A DNA stretch of 27,602 bases, taken from positions 1 to 27,602 of the forward strand of contig JBNKCL010000058.1 in NCBI GenBank assembly GCA_050287725.1. The letters are read 5' to 3'. Under the pieces are notes generated by a model. It ran no database searches. It worked only from the letters and a program-made list of their open reading frames with translations, and was not told the DNA's origin. Of the stretch, positions 15,945 through 23,314 are shown in pieces (positions within the stretch are counted from its first letter, which is position 1; the number at the start of each line of letters is the position of its first letter). Source of the DNA: CBFDBF01 sp050287725. GTDB taxonomy: Bacteria; Pseudomonadota; Gammaproteobacteria; Chromatiales; Chromatiaceae. Both the position numbers and the translations under genes were made by a program.

Positions 15945-18791
15945 TCAGGCGATAATTTCCTGCAACGCCTGATTCAGTCGCTGTTCCAGCCGTTTTTTGA
16001 GGTTGAGCAGTTCGATGGTGGTGGGGCTGAGGTCGGTGGTAGTGCCGGTAAGCTGCAGTCCGGACAGATAGATCGGGTAGGTTTCTCCGGGCCTGCGTTT
16101 CTGCAGGATGAAATCGGCTGCAATGTGGGGCAGCAATTCCCCATACTCCAGGGAGCTGAACTCCTGATCGCCACACACCAGGAGATGGGGAGAGGTTTGC
16201 AGATCCAGGCCTTCCGTCACCAATCGCAGGTCGAGGTGTTCCTCCCCGATCGCAATCCGAGGCGGGGTGTGCGCATCCAGGCTCCATTCCCCGTTATGGT
16301 TGCGCAGGATCTTGAAATATTCCGGAGTCGCCAGCAGCAGCTGCGGGTCATGTTGCTGCGAACGGAGACTGCGCAGCAGCACCAGTTCCTGAAAAAAGCG
16401 GTGTTGTTGACTCAACAGTTGCTGTTCACTGCTGCCGCGGATGGTTTGATAAAACAGCGCACCCTCTTCGTCCAGGATGTAGAGCTCTATCTCGTTCTTG
16501 GCGACGAAATGGAAGATCTGAATCTGATCTTCCCGATTGTGCTGGAAGATGAGGGGTAGCGGGGTATCCCGCAACGTCTCCCGATCGAACCCTAAAGGAC
16601 GGAACCGGGGCTGTGGCTGTCCCAGTTCCTGTAACAGCTCTTCCTTCGAAGCCAGGGAGAAGAAGTCAAACTCCTCTCCGTTGTTCTGCACCAGATAGTA
16701 GTCGTCATCTGCGTGGAACAGATAGCGGGCGTCGATACCGACCCCGTTCGGACCAAAAGAATAACTGGCATGATTGAACAGCTGCGCCACTCGCTGGGCG
16801 ATGGCCGATGCGCGTACCGAGGAGTAGCCGCAGGCCGTAACCGGCGGCGGCTCCTCATCAGGATTGAGCTGCAATGTCGCGTTCAGGTAGTGACAGAGCG
16901 CTTCGCCCAAACCGGTACTGTCGTGTTGGCATGTGATCAGCACCTCCCCCCAACTGGTGATCATCAGAGATTCAAGACTTTCTACCAGACAGGCGTGGCC
17001 GGCGCCGAAGCTCAGTGGATCGGAGCGGTCGCTGGTAAGTTGTTTGCCCTCTTTTGTGAGGTGCGCCATGGGGTCGATGCCGGTATTGACGAACAGGGCG
17101 CAGGAGATGGCGTAGGGCGGCTGGGAGAGCGCCTCCATGCGGACGTTCTTGGGATGTCCGGAGGGATAAAACTGGCGCAGATTGCTGAGCAGCGTATGCA
17201 GTTCCCGTAGCGAGACCGGAGAGTTCGCCGGGAACAGGGCGAGCGCGGTGTCGCGGTTGGCCAGGCCGTTGAGGTGAATCCATGCCAGCATCTCGATCAG
17301 TCCCGCAGTGGTTTTCACCGGCGCCAGGTCGGCGACCGCGGCCTCGTTCATTTCACCCCGGTACAGCAGCCAGCGCTCGCTGCCGTCAGAATTTCTGTGG
17401 TAGTGGAGCGAGAGGCGTTTTTCCACCGGGTCTCGCGAGATGCCGGGATTGATGCTGTCCACCTTGCCGGGCTGGCGTTCCAGCGCGGTATAGAGTTTGC
17501 GGCCCAGCAGATTCAGCTCTTCCGGGTCGATCTGACCGGAGGTGGCGAAGGTGCGGGAGAACTGGGTCAGAACCCGATAACTGCGGGTCAGTTCGCGCAC
17601 CAGGGTGTTGCGTTCCTCCAGGATCTGATCGATCTTCCACTCCGGACGGGTGTCCAGCAACACCAGCTCCGCTTTGCCCCATCGCCACTCCTTCACCAGT
17701 GCGCTCAACAGCTCGCGTTGCCACTCATCCCCCCGGCGCGGACTTTTCCGGCTGAGAGCCTGCTCGGTTTTGAAATAGAAACAGCGGCGCGCCAACGCCA
17801 GGCGTTCCGGCTGATCCCGCTCCAGCAGGTACTGCTCGACCCGACGGTACATCACGATATAGGGGTCCAGTTCGTTGACGTCCAGATTGCCGGCATACAG
17901 GGCGGCCTTGGCCTCCTGGCAAAGCCAGCGAATGTCGGGGTAGTCCCGGGAGTAGGATTCGATCAGCAGTAGCTTGAGGATCGCCTTGTAGGGGGCCTCG
18001 ATTCCCTTGTAGAGCTGCCAATGGGCGGCACCGAAGAACTCGTCCGCCGGAGTGTTTTCCAGTCCGCCGAAATCGATGCAGTCGCGCGGACTGACGAACC
18101 GCCGCTCCAGCAGCCAGGCGGTGTATTCGGTGTAGTTGTTTTCCTGATCCGGCGGCACCAGCCACCAGAGCGGATGCAGACCGGCCAGCAGGATGCCGGT
18201 ACGGTAGAACTCCTCCAGCAACAGCTGCTTCTGGGTGGAGCCGCTGCTTTCGCGCGAGAGCGCCGGTCGGCTGCCGCGGCGGAAGGCGTCGGTATCGATC
18301 ACGAAGATATGAACCTCCAGCGCCAGCTCCCGGGCCCATGCCTCCAGCCGGACGCTTTTCTCGCGCAGTGCCAGCAGTTCTTCAGGCTGCAGGTGCGGGT
18401 CGTGACAGAGCCAGACGTCGAAATCGCTGCCGGTGGTGTGGGCGATGCTGCCGATGCTGCCCATCAGATACACCCCTCGGATCGGATAGGTACGTTGCGC
18501 GCGTTTGGTGTAGGAAAAGCTGCGGGTGATCTTGCGGGCGGTGCGCACCAGCGCTTGGGTGGGGGAGTAGTCAGCAATCCCGGCCGGGGTCTCGCTCGAA
18601 ACGTATCCCGGCATCAGGGGGTGGTTGATGTGGAACAGCAGCGGGAGCAGGTTGAGGTAATCGCGTTGCAGCGGACTCAGCGCCGCCTCGATTCGGCGCA
18701 GGCGTTCGCGCTGCAGGCCGAGAAAACGGCGTCGGACCAGCTGTAACTCTTTACGGCCGATGCCATCCTTGAAATCAACCGGTTTCGCCAT
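15945..18791 (-). CDS. cyaA: CyaA, class I adenylate cyclase
   Basis: CyaA converts ATP to cAMP, which activates CRP-type regulators. The 948-residue protein is longer than E. coli CyaA (848). The N-terminal catalytic half shows LLPLLFHINHPLMPGY, the nucleotidyltransferase signature GSIGS (111-115) with Asp123 and Asp125 (TGSDFDVWLCH), and the blocks QKQLLLEEFYRTGILLAG, AHWQLYKGIEAPYKAILK and RRCFYFKTEQALS. The C-terminal half is the less conserved regulatory region. It starts 12 bp after the PAS-GGDEF stop and is probably co-transcribed with it and argH, and it lies upstream of lptM-dapF as in E. coli. Identity is secure. Confidence 0.95.
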   Translation of the reverse strand: MAKPVDFKDGIGRKELQLVRRRFLGLQRERLRRIEAALSPLQRDYLNLLPLLFHINHPLMPGYVSSETPAGIADYSPTQALVRTARKITRSFSYTKRAQRTYPIRGVYLMGSIGSIAHTTGSDFDVWLCHDPHLQPEELLALREKSVRLEAWARELALEVHIFVIDTDAFRRGSRPALSRESSGSTQKQLLLEEFYRTGILLAGLHPLWWLVPPDQENNYTEYTAWLLERRFVSPRDCIDFGGLENTPADEFFGAAHWQLYKGIEAPYKAILKLLLIESYSRDYPDIRWLCQEAKAALYAGNLDVNELDPYIVMYRRVEQYLLERDQPERLALARRCFYFKTEQALSRKSPRRGDEWQRELLSALVKEWRWGKAELVLLDTRPEWKIDQILEERNTLVRELTRSYRVLTQFSRTFATSGQIDPEELNLLGRKLYTALERQPGKVDSINPGISRDPVEKRLSLHYHRNSDGSERWLLYRGEMNEAAVADLAPVKTTAGLIEMLAWIHLNGLANRDTALALFPANSPVSLRELHTLLSNLRQFYPSGHPKNVRMEALSQPPYAISCALFVNTGIDPMAHLTKEGKQLTSDRSDPLSFGAGHACLVESLESLMITSWGEVLITCQHDSTGLGEALCHYLNATLQLNPDEEPPPVTACGYSSVRASAIAQRVAQLFNHASYSFGPNGVGIDARYLFHADDDYYLVQNNGEEFDFFSLASKEELLQELGQPQPRFRPLGFDRETLRDTPLPLIFQHNREDQIQIFHFVAKNEIELYILDEEGALFYQTIRGSSEQQLLSQQHRFFQELVLLRSLRSQQHDPQLLLATPEYFKILRNHNGEWSLDAHTPPRIAIGEEHLDLRLVTEGLDLQTSPHLLVCGDQEFSSLEYGELLPHIAADFILQKRRPGETYPIYLSGLQLTGTTTDLSPTTIELLNLKKRLEQRLNQALQEIIA

Positions 18792-18803
18792 CCTGGTTCA
18801 TCC

Positions 18804-19640
18804 TTACGCCGGCAATGCCGCGTTTGCTTCCCGTTCCGCCTCCAGGGTCTCCATTGCACGCTTCATCAGGAGGCGCGCGTCATTTCCTTTCTGCCATTCC
18901 GCCAGGCCGATATGAAGCCGAATCGAAGGCCACTCCTCCTCGTCCCGCAACACGCTGTCGGAGAATCCCAGCCGAATCTTCTGCAGCAGACGCTGGCCGT
19001 CCTCCATGGTGGTTTCGGGCAGCAACAGGACGAACTGACGCTCGCTCCAGCGCGCGATCATGTCCGCCCAGCGCAGCCGGTCACGCAGGAAACGGCTGAT
19101 GGCGAGGATGACATTGTCCCCCGGGTGGTGGGGCGGTTTGGCGGTGGTGACCTCTACCACCACCAGACAGAGGGGGTTTTCGTAACGGCGGCTGCGTGCG
19201 ACCTGGGTATTGAGGGCCTGTCCCAGGAGTCGCCGGTTCGGCAATCCGGTCAATTCGTCGGTGATGGAGAGCTCTTCCACCTGGTGCCGCAACTGCCGAT
19301 TCTCCTCCTCCAGATGGTGGAGTTGAGAGACCTCCTGGTAACAGTGGAGCGTCCGGCCGGAACCCGCCGGGATTTCGGCCGCCAGGCACTGAAAGATCCG
19401 GCCGCTGTTGCCGGTGTGCGGGACTTTTATCCGGCCGTGGTTGTCGAACAGAACTCTGAGGTTGGGGTGGCTCAGATTCTCTACACCGCACCCCAACAGT
19501 GCGTCCGGTTCGACGCCGATCATCTCCTGCAGCGCACCGTTGATGCGTTCGATCCGGCCGCCTTCGTCCAGGATCAGCATGGCGATCGGGTTGTCCTGAA
19601 AGCATTGTTCCAGAATGTGCTGGCTGCTATGGCTCGTCAT
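18804..19640 (-). CDS. PAS domain protein with degenerate (inactive) GGDEF domain
   Basis: 278 residues. A PAS domain (about 8-105; AMLILDEGGRIERINGALQEM is typical) leads through a coiled coil (106-126) into a GGDEF-family domain that opens with the standard LSITDELTGLPNRRLLGQAL. The catalytic parts are destroyed. The metal-binding DxDxFK region reads VVEVTTAKPP, and the GGDEF signature itself is SERQF (199-203) in the context ARWSERQFVLLLP. Diguanylate cyclase activity is therefore not expected; a role in binding or dimer signalling is possible. It lies between argH and cyaA on the same strand, 12 bp from cyaA, suggesting a link with cAMP production. Frame and length look intact, so it is not a pseudogene by appearance. 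Confidence 0.88.
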   Translation of the reverse strand: MTSHSSQHILEQCFQDNPIAMLILDEGGRIERINGALQEMIGVEPDALLGCGVENLSHPNLRVLFDNHGRIKVPHTGNSGRIFQCLAAEIPAGSGRTLHCYQEVSQLHHLEEENRQLRHQVEELSITDELTGLPNRRLLGQALNTQVARSRRYENPLCLVVVEVTTAKPPHHPGDNVILAISRFLRDRLRWADMIARWSERQFVLLLPETTMEDGQRLLQKIRLGFSDSVLRDEEEWPSIRLHIGLAEWQKGNDARLLMKRAMETLEAEREANAALPA

Positions 19641-19898
19641 CGAAGATCCCCGTCATCCAATTATTCCCCCAGTGCAAAAGAGCGGCATTTTGGGCCAAAG
19701 CTTTAGCCGCCGAAGCGGGAACGATTCCCCCTGGCAGCACTTTGGTGCGCTCTGTACCACAGGCCGGGACGATAGCGGGGTGGGAAAAGGAGGGATCTCC
19801 GATCGAAACGAGCGCCCGCCTCCCCCGGCAGTAGCGGCTCAGGCGTCTGCTGACGTGTATTTCGCCCTCCGGCGGGCGGGTAATAACTCCGTGGCCGA

Positions 19899-21287
19899 TC
19901 AGGTATCGGCAGCGAGACGGTCGCGAGCCCGTTTGATGGCGGCTCTTACCTGTTCCGGGGCGGTTCCGCCGAAGTGGTTGCGGGCGGCCACCGAGCCCTC
20001 CAGGGTGAGGACGGTGAACACGTCATCCCCGATGGTGGCGGAGAAACCGCGCAGCTCCTCCAGTGTCAGATCGGCCAGGTCGCAGCCGCGCTCCACGCAC
20101 AGGGCCACCGCCTTGCCCACCACCTCGTGGGCATCGCGAAACGCCATCCCCTTGCGCACCAGGTAGTCCGCCAGATCGGTGGCGGTGGCGAACCCTTTGC
20201 TGGCGGCGGCCCGCATGTCGGCGTGCCGGCAGGTGATGGCGGGGATCATGTCAGCGAACACCTTCAGACACCCCTTGAGGTTGTCCACGGTGTCGAACAG
20301 CGGCTCCTTGTCCTCCTGGTTGTCCTTGTTGTAGGCCAGCGGTTGCCCCTTCATCAGGGTGAGCAGCGACATCAGGTGACCGAACACCCGGCCGCTCTTG
20401 CCGCGCACCAGCTCCGGGACGTCCGGATTCTTTTTCTGCGGCATGATGGAGGAGCCGGTGCAGAAGCTGTCGGACAGCTCCACGAAGCCGAACTGGGCGG
20501 AAGACCAGAGGATCAGCTCCTCCGAGAAGCGCGACAGATGCATCATGATGAGGGCCGCGGCTGCGCTAAACTCTATGGCGAAGTCCCGGTCGCTGACCGC
20601 GTCCAGGGAGTTTTCGCAGGGACGGTCGAAGCCGAGCAGTTCGGCGGTGTAGTGACGATCGATGGGATAGGTGGTGCCGGCCAGGGCGGCGGCCCCCAGG
20701 GGCATGATGTTGACCCGCTTGGCGCAGTCCGCCAGCCGCTCCCGGTCGCGCTGCAGCATCTCGAACCAGGCCAGCATGTGGTGGCCGAAGGTGACCGGCT
20801 GGGCGGTCTGCAGATGGGTGAATCCGGGCAGGATGGTTTCCGCTTCCCGCTCGGCCAGCGCCAGCAGTGCCTGTTGCAGCCGTAGCAGCTCGCTGCGGAT
20901 GGCCGCGATTTCGGCCCGCAGCCAGAGCCGGACGTCGGTGGCCACCTGGTCGTTGCGGGAACGGCCGGTGTGCAGTTTCTTGCCGGCGTCGCCGATGGCG
21001 GCGGTGAGCGCCGACTCGATGTTCATGTGGACATCCTCGAGCGCCACCGACCATTCGAAGCGGCCCTGCTCGATCTGCTCCTGGATCTGTTGCAGCCCGG
21101 AGAGGATTGCGTCACGCTCCTGCGAGGTGAGGATGTCCTGACGGGCCAGCATGGTGGCGTGTGCGATCGAGCCCTGGATGTCATACTGGGAGAGTCGCCG
21201 GTCGAACTCCACCGAGGCGGTAAACGCCTCCACGAAGGCGTCGGTGGGTTCATTGAAACGGCCCGACCACAGTTTTTTGTCGCTCAT
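19899..21287 (-). CDS. argH: ArgH, argininosuccinate lyase
   Basis: ArgH splits argininosuccinate into arginine and fumarate in the last step of arginine synthesis. The 462-residue protein is standard length. It opens with KLWSGRFNEPTD and carries HTGRSRNDQVATD, the His158 segment FTHLQTAQPV, and the fumarase/lyase signature GSSIMPQKKNPD (278-289) with its catalytic serine. It is divergent from the algZ-type kinase gene, as in Pseudomonas. A perfect extended -10 lies 38 bp upstream. The 258-bp gap that follows it (19641-19898) shows no convincing gene. Confidence 0.97.
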   Translation of the reverse strand: MSDKKLWSGRFNEPTDAFVEAFTASVEFDRRLSQYDIQGSIAHATMLARQDILTSQERDAILSGLQQIQEQIEQGRFEWSVALEDVHMNIESALTAAIGDAGKKLHTGRSRNDQVATDVRLWLRAEIAAIRSELLRLQQALLALAEREAETILPGFTHLQTAQPVTFGHHMLAWFEMLQRDRERLADCAKRVNIMPLGAAALAGTTYPIDRHYTAELLGFDRPCENSLDAVSDRDFAIEFSAAAALIMMHLSRFSEELILWSSAQFGFVELSDSFCTGSSIMPQKKNPDVPELVRGKSGRVFGHLMSLLTLMKGQPLAYNKDNQEDKEPLFDTVDNLKGCLKVFADMIPAITCRHADMRAAASKGFATATDLADYLVRKGMAFRDAHEVVGKAVALCVERGCDLADLTLEELRGFSATIGDDVFTVLTLEGSVAARNHFGGTAPEQVRAAIKRARDRLAADT

Positions 21288-21324
21288 GGCTACAGTTCCC
21301 TGAAACGGTGCTGATTGGCGAAAA

Positions 21325-21333
21325 ATTATAACA
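21325..21333 (-). promoter_or_regulatory. Extended -10 promoter of argH
   Basis: On minus the sequence TGTTATAAT matches the extended -10 consensus TGnTATAAT exactly. Transcription would start near 21318, leaving a leader of about 30 nt before the argH ATG. No good -35 lies 16-18 bp upstream, which is usual for extended -10 promoters. Confidence 0.55.
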
Positions 21334-21369
21334 GGAATGGAGGGTCGCCCAGCGGTGGGATTGGAAAAG

Positions 21370-22431
21370 ATGAATCAACCGGCTGCCACGGGGGCGGGCG
21401 CGAAAGAGCAGGCCGACTCCTTCCTGCCCAACTTCTGCGCCATCCGCACACTGTTCGCGGTGGTGATCACGGCGGAGCTGCTGGCGATCATCCTGGCGTT
21501 GACGGTCGGCGATACGCTGGCCCGTTTTGTGGAGTATCTCAGCCTCTATTCGCTGTTCATCCAGTGGGTGGTGTTGAGCGGAAGCGGGCTGGTGTGTCTG
21601 CTGCGGAAACGATTGCGTCGTTTGAGCGACGGTGCCGCAGGGGTGGCGGTTTGGCTGTTGTTGCTTGTGATCACCGCGGTGGTGGGCGAGTTGTCCCTGT
21701 TCCTGTTTGATCGCGTCTTCGGGCCGGGCGGGCACCTCTTCTTCCTGCTGCGCAATCTGGGAGTCGCCGCCATCGTCACGGCGCTGGTATTGCGCTATCT
21801 CTATCTCCAGGGTCTTTGGCGGCGGCAGGTGGTGGCGGAATCCCAGGCACGTTTTCAGGCCCTGCAATCCCGGATCCGGCCTCATTTCCTGTTCAACAGC
21901 ATGAACACCATCGCCAGCCTTACCCGCACCCATCCGGAGATGGCGGAGGAGGTGGTGCACGATCTGGCGGATCTGTTCCGCGCCACCCTCTCGGACGCCA
22001 GCCGGCTCTCAACTCTGGACCGGGAACTGGAGTTGGCGCGCGGTTATCTCCGGATCGAAGAGCAGCGGCTGGGTGAACGGTTGCAGGTGAAGTGGGATCT
22101 GGAGGAGGTGCCGATGGAGGCGATCATGCCGGCGCTGATCCTGCAGCCGTTGTTGGAGAACGCGGTCTATCATGGCATCGAGCCGGCCGAAAAACCGGGG
22201 GTGATCCATGTGGTCGGCCGTTATCGCCGCCATCGGGTGAATCTCAGTATCCGCAATACCTTTCCCCCGAAAAAGACAGCCGGCGGCCGGCGGGAGGGCA
22301 ACCGGCTGGCGCTGGAGAACATCCGGCAACGGCTGGAAGCGGTATTCGCGGAGGAAGGGGGCCTGGTGGTGAGCGAGGTGGATGGGGAGCATCAGGTTCG
22401 GATTTTCTTCCCCCACCCCTGGCGGGAGTGA
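21370..22431 (+). CDS. algZ: AlgZ/FimS-type sensor histidine kinase (LytS family)
   Basis: A membrane histidine kinase of the His_kinase (LytS) family. With the ATG at 21370 it has 353 residues; an earlier ATG at 21337 would add 11 residues but its AGGA abuts the codon. Four membrane helices lie at about 24-147. The kinase core has the phospho-His motif RIRPHFLFNSMNTIASL (His172), an N-box LILQPLLENAVYHGIEP, and LALENIRQRLEAVF near the end. In Pseudomonas FimS/AlgZ with AlgR controls type IV pili, alginate and virulence. The divergent argH and downstream algR reproduce that locus. Confidence 0.85.
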   Translation: MNQPAATGAGAKEQADSFLPNFCAIRTLFAVVITAELLAIILALTVGDTLARFVEYLSLYSLFIQWVVLSGSGLVCLLRKRLRRLSDGAAGVAVWLLLLVITAVVGELSLFLFDRVFGPGGHLFFLLRNLGVAAIVTALVLRYLYLQGLWRRQVVAESQARFQALQSRIRPHFLFNSMNTIASLTRTHPEMAEEVVHDLADLFRATLSDASRLSTLDRELELARGYLRIEEQRLGERLQVKWDLEEVPMEAIMPALILQPLLENAVYHGIEPAEKPGVIHVVGRYRRHRVNLSIRNTFPPKKTAGGRREGNRLALENIRQRLEAVFAEEGGLVVSEVDGEHQVRIFFPHPWRE

Positions 22432-22453
22432 TATGAACAAGGGGTTGCAGTAG

Positions 22454-23185
22454 ATGCGGATCTTGATCGTTGACGACGAAGCGCTTGCCCGGGCGCATCT
22501 GCGCCGGTTGGTGGGGGAGATCGGGCCGCCTTACCAGGTGGTGGGTGAGGCGGGCACCGGTGAGCAGGCGTTGCAGCACTATGATCGTCTGGGGGCCGAG
22601 CTGGTGTTGCTGGATATCCGGATGCCGGGTATGGACGGCTTGATCGTCGCGCAACGACTGTCGCAACGGGATGCCCCGCCTGCTGTGATTTTTACCACCG
22701 CCTATGAAGAGCATGCGCTGGCGGCGTTCGACAGCAACGCCGTGGCCTATCTGCTCAAGCCGATCCGGCGGGAACGGCTGGAGCAGGCGCTGAACCGCGC
22801 GACGCAACTGACCCGTCCCCAACTCCAGGCCCTGCAACAAATGGAGGAGGAGGAGCAATATGTGAGCGCCACCTTCCGCGGAGGGCGGCAGCGCATCGCG
22901 CTGGATGACATCCTCTATTTCCGGGCCGAGCAGAAATACGTGGTGGCGCGGCATCCGGAAGGGGAGGCGCTGCTGGAGGAGTCCCTGGCCTCGCTGGAGG
23001 AGCGCTTCGGCGATCGGTTCCTGCGCATTCACCGCAACGCCCTGGTGGCGCGTGCGCAGCTGCGGGCGCTGGAGAAGGGCTCCATGGGGCGTTGCTGGGT
23101 ACGCCTGAACGGAAGCGACGAGCGGCTGGAGGTAAGCCGGCGCCATGTGGCGCAGGTACGGCGCTTTCTGAAAGGCGAGGCGTAA
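22454..23185 (+). CDS. algR: AlgR-type LytTR response regulator
   Basis: A 243-residue response regulator, close to Pseudomonas AlgR (248). The N-terminal receiver has Asp7/Asp8/Glu9 (VDDEALARAHLRRLV), phospho-acceptor Asp54 (LLDIRMPGMDG) and the KPI lysine. The C-terminal LytTR DNA-binding domain (about 138-240) contains DDILYFRAEQKYVVAR, RFLRIHRNALVAR and LEVSRRHVAQVRRFL. It begins 22 bp after the kinase gene and is co-transcribed with it. In Pseudomonas and many relatives algR is followed by hemC; here a different gene follows. Confidence 0.9.
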   Translation: MRILIVDDEALARAHLRRLVGEIGPPYQVVGEAGTGEQALQHYDRLGAELVLLDIRMPGMDGLIVAQRLSQRDAPPAVIFTTAYEEHALAAFDSNAVAYLLKPIRRERLEQALNRATQLTRPQLQALQQMEEEEQYVSATFRGGRQRIALDDILYFRAEQKYVVARHPEGEALLEESLASLEERFGDRFLRIHRNALVARAQLRALEKGSMGRCWVRLNGSDERLEVSRRHVAQVRRFLKGEA

Positions 23186-23229
23186 TCGGTTTGGTCGCCG
23201 CTTGAAAGCGGCCGGTTTAGAACCCATCT

Positions 23230-23259
23230 AAAAAAAGCGGGCCGTCACCCGAGGCCCGC
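23230..23259 (-). terminator. Intrinsic terminator oriented on the minus strand between algR and the fusion gene
   Basis: On minus, GCGGGCC and GGCCCGC form a 7-bp perfect GC-rich stem (loop of nine), followed immediately by seven Ts. This is a textbook intrinsic terminator. Both flanking genes are on plus, and on plus the hairpin is followed by AAGCAGCAC with no U-run. Its minus-strand transcript is unidentified. Confidence 0.6.
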
Positions 23260-23314
23260 AAGCAGCACGACACCCGGTCCGGAAAGGATCGCCTTAGCCA
23301 ACGGGGTCCACGCC

